Below are positions 9,719 through 22,082 of a DNA stretch of 64,000 bases, in pieces. The notes under the pieces were generated by a model, which had not been told where the DNA came from, did not search any database, and worked only from the letters and a program-made list of their open reading frames with translations. A program made the translations under genes and the position numbers. The DNA is from Hyperoodon ampullatus. Lineage: Eukaryota; Chordata; Mammalia; Artiodactyla; Ziphiidae. Numbering within the stretch: the stretch's first letter is position 1; every line of letters starts with the position of its first letter. Where the stretch lies: positions 35,682,338 to 35,746,337 of the forward strand of contig OX457061.1 of the NCBI GenBank assembly GCA_949752795.1. Direction: 5' to 3'.

Positions 9719-11034
9719 CTACCAAGCACATATGACAGGGGGTCATAAAAAAAAATGAACGAGCAGTTGAATGTTACATTCTCTCATTACCACAACTGAA
9801 GCTCAAGACAGAGAAAATATCTTTTCATTTCCATCAAATTCCCAACTGCTCCCCACTCCCATCCAAATATGAAGGTGTGTGATTTGCAGGACCACAGACT
9901 GGGAATTTGATGCAGCTGGTTAAGCTATTTCAGTCTGGGACCTCATCATAAGTTCTCAAGGCCAGGCAGGGTCAGGCAGAAATTAAGTAGTTTCAGCGAG
10001 GAATCTCCAGATGCAGCAGGAAGTAATGTAGTCGGTTCTCCAGGTCAGTCCCCTGGCTTCCACACCAGCATGAGGTCAGGCAGCAGTAACCAGATTTCTA
10101 GAATCCTTGTTCAGATAAATAAATAAAGCTGCAATCCTGACTGCTGTCAAAGGGTGCTGATGGTGAGTTACTGATTTAAGAATAAATACCATTACTTCTA
10201 TAATTATTTGATTAAAAACTGAAACAATGGCACCACACAAGTTGAATAATAGAACCAGGATCTGCTTTCTCTCTCAATTTTAAATAAATTTTCACTTGTT
10301 GTGTAAAAGGAGACCATACAGATTATGTGAGCCATGCTCTGAAGTGAGCCATGCTGGGAATTCAACAACACAGGCAGAGCTGTCCTGTTCTGAAAGTGAC
10401 TTAACGGGGCAGGGTAAGGTTGACTATGACTTATCAGGAATGGATGGCCTAGAATCAGGCACACAGTAAGTTCCATTTACCCTGCTGAGAAAGTTCAAAA
10501 GTCTTAGCCTAAATTCCAGCACTAGGTCCACAGTGCTAGGCCTAGATACAGTGATAGGACCACAGTAGAAACTCAAATGAGTGAGTTTCAGAAAGACACA
10601 TGAACTGCCATTGAATACCCAGAAAGGAGATTGGTGATGGCCTCAGTTATGGAACATCTGTCTCTATGCATTAAGACCCTGAACAATAGACAGGGACAAC
10701 GTAAAGGGAAGACCCTGGCCCTGAGAGAAAAAGACTTGTACAACCAAGTACCCTATTAAAGCCCCATCTAATAGACTATGGTGTGGGTACAAGGTCTGCA
10801 ACATGGGCATCTTGGACTTAGCTCTGAGACACAGGTTTATTTGGCAGTTGAGGGAGCAAGAAAAAGGTAGCTATAAGACTGGTGCACTGGCATTTAGGCC
10901 GGGGAGAGAGATAAGTGAACAAGCTGCATATGTGGAAAGCTATTATTCTGGAACCTACATCTATCGAGAATGGCCACAAACATGGACAGCCTTGAGACCA
11001 AAAGTGGATCCATCCAACTTGAAAGTAGTTTCAG
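9719..11034. other. Intron 2, left part, nothing recognised
   Basis: Mostly unique sequence. An open frame at 10803-11048 has no recognisable domain and runs into the adjacent L1 fragment. Confidence 0.35.
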
Positions 11035-11250
11035 CAGGCCACAGATAGAGAGAACAAACTAGTGGTTACCAGTGAGGGGAGGGGCAGTGTGGGGGTGGGG
11101 GAGTGGAAGGTACAAACTCTTGGGTATAAGATGGGCTCAAGGGTGTATTGTATGTACAACACAGGGAACATAGGCAATATTTTGTAATAACTGTAAATTG
11201 GAAGCAACCTTTAAAAATTGTATAAAAATAAAAAACTATATATAGAAAAA
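11035..11250 (+). mobile_element. 5'-truncated L1 3' end (GTACAA-type tail) with TSD
   Basis: ACAAACTAGTGGTTACCAGT, GGGTATAAGATGGGCTCAAG and AACCTTTAAAAATTGTATAA mark an L1 tail subfamily shared with 15156-15880. Flanks GAAAGTAGTTTCAG (11021-11034) and GAAAGTTGCTTCAG (11251-11264) are a 12/14 matching TSD. Confidence 0.8.
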
Positions 11251-11663
11251 GAAAGTTGCTTCAGAGAACATGGAGGCAGGAGAAATGAGGTTCACTTCCT
11301 TTGCCCCTATTGTTTCTTTTCAGTAAAAACAGGATTTTTTCTTATGGAACCTGGAAACTTGATTAGAGTATTACACATTTTAGATTTTAGTATTTTGTAA
11401 TAAAAGTGATGCCTTCGAAAACTCTGCTGTGATAGAATAACCAAAATTCTTTCCTTGAAGACTCTGTCCCATCCAGTTTCTGACTCAACTTGCATTGGGC
11501 AGAAGGCCCCCGTCCTACAAAACAGAAGGTTGGTAGGACTGGAAATGAGTCCTCTATGACACAGCTAATAACACCCACAATTTCATAATCCCATCTAGTG
11601 CAACAGACACTGTCTTCCTACTCAGCATATCACTTTTCCCAGAGAAGAGGAGAAACAAAAAAA

Positions 11664-11832
11664 GCCCCAGTTACTGAACTTCTGTCATATGCCAAACACT
11701 GTGCTGGTGAAATTTAAATGTTTTATTTAATCCTCCTGACAAAGCTATTTGGTACATGTTATAGTATCTCTATTTTAAAAGTAGAGGAAACTGAAGCTCA
11801 TAGATGTTAGATAAATTGGCTAAGGTAATAGC
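11664..11832 (-). mobile_element. MIR fragment
   Basis: GCCAAACACTGTGCTGG, CTATTTTAAAAGTAGAGGAA and CTGAAGCTCATAGATG follow MIR reverse-complement order. Confidence 0.7.
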
Positions 11833-11833
11833 C

Positions 11834-12056
11834 AATGGACAGTTATTGAGAGCTTAGTATAATAAGCCCTCAGTGACTTTTCTAATCACTTTATATGTAT
11901 TAATCCATTTAATCCTTGGAATAAGCCTATGAAGTAGGGACTATTCTTGTACACTATTCTATTAACAAGAAATCTAGGGAGTGCAAAAGTTAAATAATTT
12001 GCACAAAGCCACCCAGTTAGTAGGTGACTAACTGGGAATTTTTGCTCTATCCATAG
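11834..12056 (-). mobile_element. Second, adjacent MIR fragment
   Basis: AATCACTTTATATGTATTAA, TCCATTTAATCCTTGGAATA, CAAAGCCACCCAGTTAGTAG show a second independent MIR in the same orientation immediately after the first. Confidence 0.75.
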
Positions 12057-12924
12057 GTAGCCTGAGATGCTGCTCTAAACTCTTCTGTTGGAACTACAGT
12101 AAGGCTGACCCACTTAGTTTGAACATCACTAATTGTGAGGAAACCTCATGTTGCCATGATTTGCCCATCAAACTGAATCTTTCATGTGGATACCTGCAAA
12201 GATCAAGCCTAATTTGCTCCATGGCTTTGGTCTGAGGCTAGATCCCCATCTCCTCCTCCCAGTCTGCACTTTCTCTCCTGGATCACTGCAAGATACATGC
12301 CCATACTACACCTGGAAGTTCATTTGACTTAAGTCACCCAACTAAACATCCTTATAAATGGTGTACAAAGAACTCTAATGAATGGATTTACTGATGCTAT
12401 TCCCTGTCGCTGTCACTGCTCTTCAGTTTATCCATAAGCATATTTATATTCAAACTGTCAGGTCAAGAAGTATGTGTTAAGTATTTATTGTCCCTATAAT
12501 CTTCATGTGTATTTCTGGAAACATTCTGGTTAGATTCACTAAGCACGTCTCTGAATGTTTACTTCATCCTTCCAGATAACTGAAGATGAGATGTAAGTCA
12601 AGGCTTCCGACTCCATGTGTGGCCTCAAAACACACCTCAGTTCATTCCACTGATTCTAATGGTTCCAGGTGGGAGCATATGGATATTTTAGTGAAAATAT
12701 ATCAGAGCTATTAAAAAACAAAACAAATACTCCTGTTGCAAGGCCAGAATGTCATCTCTACTTATGAAGTTCAACGCAGCTCATAATACACGAGGAACAC
12801 ATGAGCATCACGCTCAGCGAAAACCTCATAGGGCTTGGTATTATCCCCACAGTGGGTTTCAAGAAATAAGCAAGAAGGAAGCCCTGTTTAAAGGCACTGC
12901 GTTATGCCAGTAGGTTTCCATTAC
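12057..12924. other. Intron 2, right part next to exon 2 donor
   Basis: No repeat or gene recognised. Some of this may be conserved splicing-related flank. Confidence 0.35.
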
Positions 12925-13180
12925 CTTCATGCAACGCTCGGCGGGCTAAAGCCTCAAATTCTTCAAAACTGTGGAGCAGGTAGCAGTGCTCCTCCTTTGG
13001 GGTGGAAGCCATGTCATTCAGTTCTCGAATATTTCCTTGCCATATGCCAAAAGTGAAGATTTCCACTCCAAAATCTCGCAGTGATGCTGCAATGGGTCTT
13101 GGATCTCCCCCGTTGGAATATCCATCCGTAATGAGAAATATAACTTTTGTTGAGTTTTCTCTAGAATGACGAAGAATTTG
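12925..13180 (-). CDS. SVEP1: SVEP1 exon 2: second half of vWA domain
   Basis: This 256-bp exon is flanked by ..TTCATTACAG| on its 5' side and |GTAATGG on its 3' side. It continues the exon 1 frame (phase 0) as [13 protein letters not shown] and ends in phase 1 after ..RALHE plus a G. It encodes residues 180-264 and carries the third metal-coordinating loop of the [16 protein letters not shown], with the Asp at about residue 198. Later it has the segments [11 protein letters not shown] and [15 protein letters not shown] that close the vWA fold. A sequon, NST, lies at 188-190. With exon 1 it completes an apparently functional metal-binding vWA domain. No frameshift or stop is present. The nearest repeat on the transcriptional upstream side is a CHR SINE at 13467-13659. 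Confidence 0.96.
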
Positions 13181-13399
13181 CTGTAATGAAATAGGGCAAG
13201 TTAGTATGAATATGTATTGTGTTGGCCTACTCTGTGTCTACCTTATTAGGTAAGGGAGTGCTTGTGAAGATCATTAACATTTCACAAGAGTGAGGAATGG
13301 AACACTGATCAGTGAAGGTAAAACACAAACAGGCACAGATGAGAGCCTACAATGGTCTTCTCAAAGAACCACAATAAACCTCAAAAGCATTTAAAATGT

Positions 13400-13431
13400 A
13401 TCATCATCATCACCATCATCATCATCGCCAT
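13400..13431 (+). repeat. (ATC)n microsatellite
   Basis: An imperfect ATC trinucleotide run with CAC and CGC interruptions. Confidence 0.85.
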
Positions 13432-13466
13432 AGAGCTTGCTAATCAAGAGCAATAAATGTTTATGG

Positions 13467-13659
13467 GGACTTCCCTGGTGGTCCAGTGTAAAGAATCCAC
13501 CTTCCAATGCAGAGGATGCAGGTTCAATCCCTGGTCAGGGAACAAAGATCCCACATGCCACGAGGCAACTAAGCCCGCACACCACAACTAGAGAAGCCTG
13601 CACACCACAATGAAGAGCCCGTGCGCCGCAACAAAGACCCAGCACAGCCAAAAAAAAAA
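13467..13659 (+). mobile_element. CHR-type SINE, intermediate length, with TSD
   Basis: The head GGACTTCCCTGGTGGTCCAG, body AACTAAGCCCGCACACCAC.. and tail GCACAGCCAAAAAAAAA are present. The TSD GTTTATGG is at 13459-13466 and 13660-13667. Confidence 0.88.
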
Positions 13660-13667
13660 AGTTTATG

Positions 13668-14117
13668 GAATGAATTTGTATTAATATTATCAATTATTGT
13701 TAAACTATTTCTATTGATTTTCAGGCTCAAAATATGGACCAAATCTGAGTCTTATGTATCTACTTCCTATCGTATTTAGCTAGCTACCCACTTACCTACC
13801 TAGCTGAACCACTTCATGAACATACACTAAAAGCTGGACGAGAAGAAAATTTAACAGAACATGTCTTTTCCAGAGTTAATAATGACTCACTTGCCTCCTC
13901 TATTTGTTTTTCCACGGCTCCTCCAAAATTGGAGAATTGATTCAATACTTCAACTTTTTTGGACCACCCAGTATTAGCACAAAATCAGCTGTTTTTTTGG
14001 TGGTGTCCTATCTTCATGAGAAAATACTGATTCACTCAATTTGACAATTGGGCTTTACTGTTTTAGGACAAGTGAATTATCCTTTATAATGTTATATGCT
14101 GTTCCTTCTCTATAGAT
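13668..14117. other. Intron 1, nothing recognised
   Basis: AT-rich sequence with no element or frame I can assign. Confidence 0.35.
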
Positions 14118-14133
14118 AAAAGGAAAAAGATGA

Positions 14134-14344
14134 GGGCTTCCCTGGTGGTGCAGTAGTTGGGGGTCCGCCTGCCAATGCAGGGGACACGGGTTCATGCCCC
14201 GGTCCGGGAGGATCCCATGTGCTGTGGAGCGGCTGGGCCCGTGGGCCATGGCCGCTGGGCCTGCGCGTCCGGAGCCTGTGCTCCGCAACGGGAGAGGCCA
14301 CAACAGTGAGAGGCCTGCATACTGCAAAAAAAAAAAAAAAAAAA
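14134..14344 (+). mobile_element. CHR-1 SINE with 16-bp TSD
   Basis: It is a full-length cetacean CHR-1: GGGCTTCCCTGGTGGTGCAG.., GGATCCCATGTG, GCGGCTGGGCCCGTGGGCC, CTCCGCAACGGGAGAGGCC, then a long A tail. AAAAGGAAAAAGATGA flanks it at 14118-14133 and 14345-14360. Confidence 0.95.
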
Positions 14345-14360
14345 AAAAGGAAAAAGATGA

Positions 14361-15141
14361 AACCTTTTTTTTTTTTTAAAGTGTATATTCATTGCCACTG
14401 ATGCTTTGTAACATCATACTGTAAAGGCACAAGAGATCCAATGGTGAGTCTGGCTTATAATTAAATTTGCTGCTGTTGCTTTTCATTAGAAATGGATAGG
14501 AAAGGTAAAGAAGCACCAGGGTATATTTTCTGGCAAGTTCTTAGAAGGAATCCAATGTTTCTTAAGCAATGATTCAAGAAATACTATATTCAGAAGAAGA
14601 GCAACATTGTAACCTACATTCTGTTAAAGTTAAAAGGAGATATTATGATTTTAAAAATAACTTTGCCTCAATTCATTTCAGGGGACAGGCTCAGCTATAA
14701 GAGCCAGATTCTCTCATAAGATTCATATCTGTAGAAAGCATATTTCATTAGTATATAATTAATAGGTATTTATTCTAATTCAATAATTCCTGCCAATTAG
14801 TTTCAGAGTTTGTGAGCTAAAGATAAAGCAGTTAAATCCGAATTTAAAGACAATTAAATTAAACTAAAAGTTACTCTGGAAAACATCTGGAAAGCCAGCA
14901 ATTTGAGAAAAGGTATTCAATCACTTCATTCCACTTCTTCTCAAAAAGCAAGTGAAATAAAGGCAAACAAACAGTGTGGAAGGACCGTACTGAAGACAGG
15001 AACAGAGGGCAGGTGTATGTGGCAGAATAACATGAGATACTAATGGCTCTTAAAACTCAAAAAGCCGCCCTCTTGATGAATGACAAGAAGATCTGGGATG
15101 AATACTTGGTACGTGTAAGGTATTTCCTCACTCCAGACAAG
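14361..15141. other. Intron 1, nothing recognised
   Basis: A/T-rich with a T12 run near 14366. No repeat family recognised. Confidence 0.35.
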
Positions 15142-15155
15142 AAAAGAACCTCTGA

Positions 15156-15880
15156 ATGGCTATCATCAAAAAGAACAGAAGTAACTAATGCTGGTGATGA
15201 TGTGGAGAAAAGGGAACCCTTGTACACTGTTGGTGGGAATATAAATTGGTGCAGCCACTGTGGAGAACAGTATGGAGGTTGCTCAAAAATCTAAAAATAG
15301 AATTACCATATGACCCAGGAATCCCACTCCTGGGTATATATCTGAAGAAAACAAGAACACTAATTTGGAAAGATACCTGAACCCCAACGTTCACAGCAGC
15401 ATTATTTACAAATGCCAAGATATGGAAGCAACCTAAGTGTCCATCAAAAGATGAATGGATAAAGAGGATGTGGTATATATACACAATGGAATACTACTCG
15501 TCCATAAAAAAGAATGAAATTTTGCCATCTGCAGTAACATGGATGGATTTGGAGGGCATTACACTAAGTGAAATAAGTCAGACAGAGAAAGACAAATACT
15601 GTAGGGTATCACTTATTATGTGGAATCTAAAATGTACAACAAACTAGTGAATATAACAAAAAAGAAGCAGACTCATAAATATAGAGAACCAGTGGTTACC
15701 AGTGGGGAGAGAGAGGGGAGGGACGATATACGGGTGAGGGAGTGGAAGTACAAACTATTGGGTATAAGATAGGCTACAAGGATGTATTGTACAACATGGG
15801 GAATATAGCCAGTATTTTGTAATAACTGTAAATGGAGTGTCACCTTTAAAAATTGTACAAAAAATAAAAAAATAATTTAA
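15156..15880 (+). mobile_element. 5'-truncated L1 (ORF2 C-terminal part and 3' UTR) with 14-bp TSD
   Basis: It carries the L1 ORF2 end and 3' UTR in order: GGAATCCCACTCCTGGGTAT, TGGAAGCAACCTAAGTGTCC, AATGGAATACTACTCGTCC, then TGTACAAAAAATAAAA. The TSD AAAAGAACCTCTGA is at 15142-15155 and 15881-15894. Reading frames are broken. Confidence 0.92.
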
Positions 15881-15894
15881 AAAAGAACCTCTGA

Positions 15895-16974
15895 GGAGAG
15901 GGAGAGAAAGAGGAGTTAGGGGAGGAGATTTAGATGTTGCTGTGAGGCGCTGTGCTCTACACCAATCCCTCCACACACCCCAATTCAGTCACTGTAGGAG
16001 CGATGACTGACATTCCTTTATAGGGATGGGTATAGGGATCCATGAGTCCTCTTTCCATGTGGATATTTGGGGTAATGGTAAGTCCCACAGAAGTGCTGCT
16101 GGTCACAGTGACATGGGGCAATAGAATATAACTATGTGGGATGTTGAAGGGGAGAAGACCTGATGAGTCTTGTGTATTCCTGGAGAGGCTTAGGAGAGAG
16201 AGTTGGTGCAATATGAAGACTCCTAGGGAGTTTTGCCATATTAAGGATGTGGGAGTGGCTGACAGCATGGACCATGAGAGCTATGTCTCTCTCAGGCAAT
16301 ATCAACATGAAGAAATCCTGGAAGCCCCAGGAGATTACTGCACCAAGGGTGGCAAAGCTGACAAACCCATATGCAGACGACCCAGGATGATCATCATGAC
16401 CACTGATGAGACAACTGAGACAATTCCAGATGATGGACATGCAGGGAGTGTCAGAGCTGAGAGGTGGACATCCACTCCCTTGCTGCAGCTTTGCAGAAGC
16501 TCCAAAGTTTAGACTAAACTAGAGGGAGAAACGGAAGAGGGAAACATTCCTGAATGTGGCTCAGTTTTCAAAAGTGAAGCACTCGAGAAATTTCTGAGTT
16601 TGAATTTGCTTGGAAGTACCTGGATGGAGTTTTCTCTCATCGGGTGGATTGGAGTCTCAAAATAGAAATGACAATTAGTATTAGAAAAATAGAGAATTTT
16701 TAAAAAATCTTAATTGGCAGAGAGTGACATGTTCTTTTTTACAAACACAGCTTCTCTTACTGATGGAACCTTGTGATATCTTGGAAAACAGGTAGAAAAA
16801 AGTCTTTTGGAACTCCGACAACCCCACCTTATTTAGAGGGAGAGGCAAAAGTTAGAGATGAAGGGCAGGGGAGAGAGAAGGAGGTCACTGGATTCAACCT
16901 CTTTGCAACACAGCTCAAAGATATTCCGAGGTGACAAAGGCAAGGACAACTTCAGACAAAAACCTAGTCTTCTC
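15895..16974. other. Unassigned intron 1 block with a 123-codon open frame
   Basis: A plus frame from ATG 16141 to 16512 (123 codons, acidic Thr-rich stretch MTTDETTETIPDDG) overlaps a 102-codon minus frame. I recognise no domain, no splice-linked neighbours and no repeat family. Likely an unidentified old repeat or chance frame. Confidence 0.2.
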
Positions 16975-17095
16975 CCCACATGTAACTTCCTTGAAGGCAG
17001 ATATTTTTGTCTAGTTCTTCAATTCTTAATTCTCAAAGTTTAGCACAGCACTTGGGAAATAGTACACACTCAATAAATATTAGTCAATAAATAGC
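16975..17095 (+). mobile_element. L2-like 3' fragment
   Basis: AACTTCCTTGAAGGCAGATA, TTTAGCACAGCACTTGGGAA and CACTCAATAAATATTAGTCA match the L2 3' end. Confidence 0.65.
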
Positions 17096-18935
17096 AGCCC
17101 ATAATGCAGCCAGTGCTCAGGCCAAAAACCTTGGAGTCACCCTCATCTCTCTCTCTTCTTGTATACTGCTTTAGAAAGCTTCCCCTCCCCAAGTCTGTTA
17201 AAATATTCTCATATTCTTTTCTCTATTACTTCTGTTTTTTAAAAATTATTAAATCCATACATTTTCCTTTGATGTGAAACAGATACTCCCTTTACTTTTA
17301 TCCAACTTCATAAGCAATTTTCTTCCCTGGTTAAAGTCTCTTCATTCTGTTTTACTGACTTACTTGCTGATTCATGGCCAATGCCACATAGTTTGGTTAC
17401 TATACTGTCAAAGTATTTTTTTTCATATCTGGTAGGGAAACTCTTAACATCCTTTTATTTTCTCTTTTAAAATGTTTGTAGTTAACCTTGAACATTCTCC
17501 TTTCCAATTGAGCTTGAGAGTCAGCTTATCAAATTCTTCATTACTTTTTTTTCTATCCAACCATTTGATCCAGCAATTCCACATCTAGAAATCTAGAGCG
17601 GATAAACTCTAGGATACACTGGAGAGAGTTGCTTGAGTACGTTGGTCTTAAGTGAGCAGTGGGAATATACAGAATGTGTGTGTGTGCTGTATGTTGTATA
17701 GTTTTGCACAAAAAAAAGATAAAGTTTTCTTTTTGTGCCTTTATTGTCCTTCAGACACAAACAAATACCATCTTGGAATATTAATCTTCACTCCTGTCAA
17801 TAACATTCCTTGACATCCAGGTTAGGATTTGCAGAGATTTCTGGTTGTACTACTCATTAGGTACAAAACACTTTAAGCTGTGATTCTATTTTTCTTCTCT
17901 TCTTGCAGAGAACTACTGAGTATTTACAGGAACCATTATATCTGTTGGCAAGACAATATATTAAGCTTAAAATAGAAAGAAGAATAGCAGGACTAGTAGT
18001 CCAAGCAAAGAATTACACAAGATCTGGGTTTGGAATGCACTTTAAGGATAGAGCGGGGAATGGATGATTTACAGAAAATAATCTACCCCCCTCCCCCAAT
18101 CTCTGTGCTTCATCATACTTGAATAAGAACATAATTCAATAAAAACATTTTTTTCATCCCACAGATCTAAGAAGTAAATAGAGCTGTGGTAATGTTGGTG
18201 GAATGTGGTAGAGGACCAACTCTTGATTCTCCTCTTACTGTTCCTGAAATAGTTTACATCATCTGCAATCCTTTGAAAGGTATTTAAGAAATAGAATTTT
18301 TTTGGTCCAGAATACTGAATGAGGCAAACCCTTTGTGGCCAACAAAAAACTTGACATGAACTTTGTATAGCAAAGGGTTATCACCATCTGTATTGCATCA
18401 AGCCTCTGATTAGCTTGTATAAATGTCTGGCAGAGAAGTAAGCTCCCCTTGTCCAGTAAGAGTCATTAGAATGATAAAAATGCAGGGTTGTGTAACATTG
18501 CTCTAACACCCGAGATCCATCACCATTACACAAGACTGCAATCCCCCTCCCCACACCCTCCAAGTCAGGCCACAAGGGAACTGTTTTGAAAAATGATCTT
18601 GAAAGAAAAACACAGGTTACAAGAAAGCTGACATGGGGACAATATTTGCCCTTGGGCTCCATTAATTAAACTACATGTAGATATAATACCAACCTCAGCA
18701 CAACCTTAGCTGCAATTACCCACCGTGGCCAGCTCTGACTGAGGATAGTAACTAGAGAAACTCATAAGTCACCTTTTAAAAAATATGATTTTGTGAACTG
18801 ATACCTATGTGTGACTCTATCAGAGCCACTTTCCTCCAGGAGGCAGAAAACTACTGAATTATGCCAGGGTTTCAACTTGTTTTCCACATATGTTGTTTTC
18901 CATGTTAGGGAACATTAAGTACAAACAATACACCA
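17096..18935. other. Intron 1, nothing firmly recognised
   Basis: Mostly unique AT-rich sequence. A 93-codon minus frame (18381-18662) has no recognisable domain. Confidence 0.3.
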
Positions 18936-19660
18936 CAGGGAATGTAAGTTGGTACAGCCACTATGGAAAACAGTATGGGTATTCCTCAAAAAACTAAAAA
19001 TAGAGTTGCCATATGATTAAGCAATCCCACTCCTGGGCATATTTCCAGACAAAACTATAATTCAAAAAGATACATGCATCCGTATCTTCATAGCAGCACT
19101 ATCTACAATAGCCAAGACATGGAAACAATCTAAATGTCCATCGATAGATGAATGGACAAAGAAGATGTGGTGTGTATATATACACATACAATGGAATACT
19201 ACTCAGCCATAAAAAAGAATGAAATAATGCCATTTGTAGCAACATGGATGGACCTAGAGATTATCATACTAAGCAAAGTAAGTCAGAAAGACAAATACCA
19301 CAGGATATCACTTATATGTGGAATCTAAAATACAACACAAGTGAACCTATCTATGAAACAGAAACAGACTCACAGACATAGAGAAGAGACTTGTGGTCAC
19401 CAAGGGGGATGAGGGGTGGGGGACGGATGGATTGGAAGTTTGGGGTTAGCAGATGCAAGCCTTTATATATAGAATGGATAAACAACAAGGTCCTACTGAA
19501 TAGCACAGGGAAGTATATTCAATATCCTGTGATAAACCATAATGGAAAAGAATTTTTAAAAGAATATGTATATATATATATGTATAACTGAATAACTTTG
19601 CTGCACAGCAGAAATTAATACAACATTGTAAATCAACTATACTTCAATTTTAAAAAAGAC
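18936..19660 (+). mobile_element. 5'-truncated L1 (ORF2 end and 3' UTR)
   Basis: CAATCCCACTCCTGGGCATA, AACAATCTAAATGTCCATCG, AATGGAATACTACTCAGCCA, AACATGGATGGACCTAGAGA and a TAAATCAACTATACTTCAAT end. A weak short duplication (ACACCA) flanks it. Confidence 0.9.
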
Positions 19661-20018
19661 ACCATAAGCTACTTGTAATACTTTCCTCATTCTTCAAATT
19701 CCAAAATTTCATCAAGCTTCATCTGCTATTTAGTTAATATTTTTAATTTGAATACTCAAATATTCTGCAGTTCAAGGAATGTTTATTGCTTTATATTTGT
19801 GAATAGTATATCTGGGAAAAGGATATATTCATATTCTTATATAGTCAGATGAATATATATATATATTCATCTGTTGGTTCATCATTTTCTGGACATATTC
19901 TATTCTTTTTTCATTTTTATCTCATTCTACTTCCTTCTGAATTGGGTGGAAATGTCTCAAGCTTTTCTTCCATATCACTGGTTTCACACAGTGTGTCTCT
20001 TCCCTTCTACTTCCAATT
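19661..20018. other. Intron 1 between two L1 fragments, nothing recognised
   Basis: Contains an ATATATATAT run near 19854-19865 and otherwise unassigned sequence. Confidence 0.35.
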
Positions 20019-20033
20019 AAGAATTAATCCTGG

Positions 20034-20473
20034 ACCTAGTGGTTATGACACTAAGTGAAGTAAGGAGACAGAGAAAGACAAATACCATATGATATCACTT
20101 ATATGTGGAATCTAAAAACATGATACAAATTATTTATTTACAAAACAGAAACAGACTCACAGACATAGAAAACAAACTTATGGTTACCAAAGGGGAGGGG
20201 GGAAGGGGTAAATTAGGAGATTGGGATTAACATATACACACGACTATATATAAAACAGATAAACAACAAGGACCTACTGTATAGCACTGGGAACTATATA
20301 CAACAACTTGTAATAACCTATAATGGAAGAGAATCTGAAAAAGAATAGATATATATATAACAGAATCACTTTGTTGTATACCAGAAACTAACACAACATT
20401 GTAAATCGACTATACTTCCTATTTAAAAAAAGCACCTTAAAAATCACCTAAAAGTTGTCACCTTAAAAAAAAA
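20034..20473 (+). mobile_element. 5'-truncated L1 3' end with 15-bp TSD and extra 3' sequence
   Basis: L1 runs from TTATGACACTAAGTGAAG to CGACTATACTTCCTATTTAA near 20430. It is followed by about 33 bp of non-L1 sequence (GCACCTTAAAAATC.. to ..GTTGTCACCTT) and a second A-tract. The TSD AAGAATTAATCCTGG is at 20019-20033 and 20474-20488, placing the extra segment inside the insertion. Confidence 0.88.
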
Positions 20474-20488
20474 AAGAATTAATCCTGG

Positions 20489-21675
20489 CATTGCATTTAT
20501 TTTTCTTTTCATAATACTTCTTTGTTTCACACAGTTTTCTCTTCATTCCCTTTAGCTTCTCAGCCAGTTTTGTTTTCCTTTCAGTCCTTTGTTTATTTCA
20601 TTTCTCATCACCATTTCAGCATTTTATTTACCTATGGTAAGTGCACATAATAAATGCTTTCTAGGATTTAGTTCTGTTTTTCACAGTGAATTCCTAAACT
20701 TTATCTGTACTTTACATTCTATCTTTACTTTATTTAGCAAAAAAATTTCAAAGAAGCCAGATACAAGTTTTGTGTCCTTTTTCCTCAACCATGAATGAAA
20801 TGGTATATCCAGTGAAAGTGTTTGCAGCAAACAATCAACAAGTGCGTAAAATCAGTGTTGGAATACATGGCTATAACATTTGCTATTATTATTATTATTA
20901 TTGATAAAACAAATCGAAAACCTACCCAAGTGATCAGTGAAGAGGGTTAAAAATAAGCCACACACTGCATCTGGAAACAGAGGGTCTAAGTAAGCACTGT
21001 CCAATAGAACTTTCTGTGATAATTGACATGTTATATGCTCTGTTCAATAGAGTAGCCTCTAGGCACATATGGCTACTGACCACTTGAAAGGAAGCTATTG
21101 CAACTAAGGAAGTGAATTCATAACTGCGTAATTTTAATTAATTTAAATTTAAATAGCCACATCTAGCTAGTGTCTACCATACTGGACCATGCAGGTCAAA
21201 CTAGATATAGCCTTGTCCCTGGAGGGAAAAACACAGAAAGTCTAAGCAGGCCCATAAAAATATTCTGTCAACTCAAGAACTGCAAAATCAACTTGAAGAT
21301 TTGGAAGAATACAGAATTTAATACTGAAATAAGAAGAAAGTAATGCAATAGAATGGTACTTGCATCACTAGGATTTAGAAAGCCATAGCGTCTATGAAAA
21401 CAGGAACTGAACACCACAGAAAGAGAGCAGGCTAAGAAGAAAATAGAGATGTATGAGCAGGAGGCGAGGGACTGGATAAGAAAAAAAAAAATGCCAGGAA
21501 ACCAAAAAGGCAATGAAAGACAGAAATACACCTTGGTGGTAGTGAGATAAAACGTCAGAAATCCAAACTAAAAAAGTTTAGTAGTACAAATTTAGAGTAA
21601 AAAGCTGCTGACTAACCTCATTTATAAACATAAATGCACAATTCCAAATAAATACTCCCAAACTGAATTCAAATG
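20489..21675. other. Intron 1, nothing firmly recognised; (ATT)n at 20882-20904
   Basis: An ATT trinucleotide run of about seven units lies at 20882-20904. The remainder is AT-rich and unassigned. Confidence 0.35.
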
Positions 21676-21687
21676 ATATTCAAAACA

Positions 21688-22070
21688 GAGAAAGACAAAT
21701 ATCATATGATATCACTTATATATGAAATCTAAAAAAATGATACAAATGAACTTATTTACAGAACAGAAATAGACTCACAGACATAGAAAACAAACTTATG
21801 GTTACCAAAGTGGAAAGGGGGGAAGAATAAATTACGAGTTTGGGACTAGCAGATACAAATGACTATATACAAAATCGGTAAACAGCAACTACTGTATAGC
21901 ACAGGGAACTATATTCAATATCGTGTAATAAACTATAATGGAAAAGAATCTGAAAAAGAATAAATATATATATATATAAAACTGAATCACTTTGCTGTAT
22001 GCCTGAAACATTGTAAATCAACCATATTTCAATAAAAAATAAAAATAAAGTGAATCTAAATAAAAAAATA
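21688..22070 (+). mobile_element. 5'-truncated L1 3' end with 12-bp TSD
   Basis: AAAGACAAATATCATATGAT, GACTCACAGACATAGAAAAC, GGGAACTATATTCAATATCG and a degraded end. ATATTCAAAACA flanks at 21676-21687 and 22071-22082. Confidence 0.9.
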
Positions 22071-22082
22071 ATATTCAAAACA

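Noticed and set aside
13400..13431. Regularly spaced short repeats as a possible CRISPR-like array
   Set aside because: A simple ATC microsatellite in a mammalian intron; no spacers and no CRISPR array anywhere in the window.
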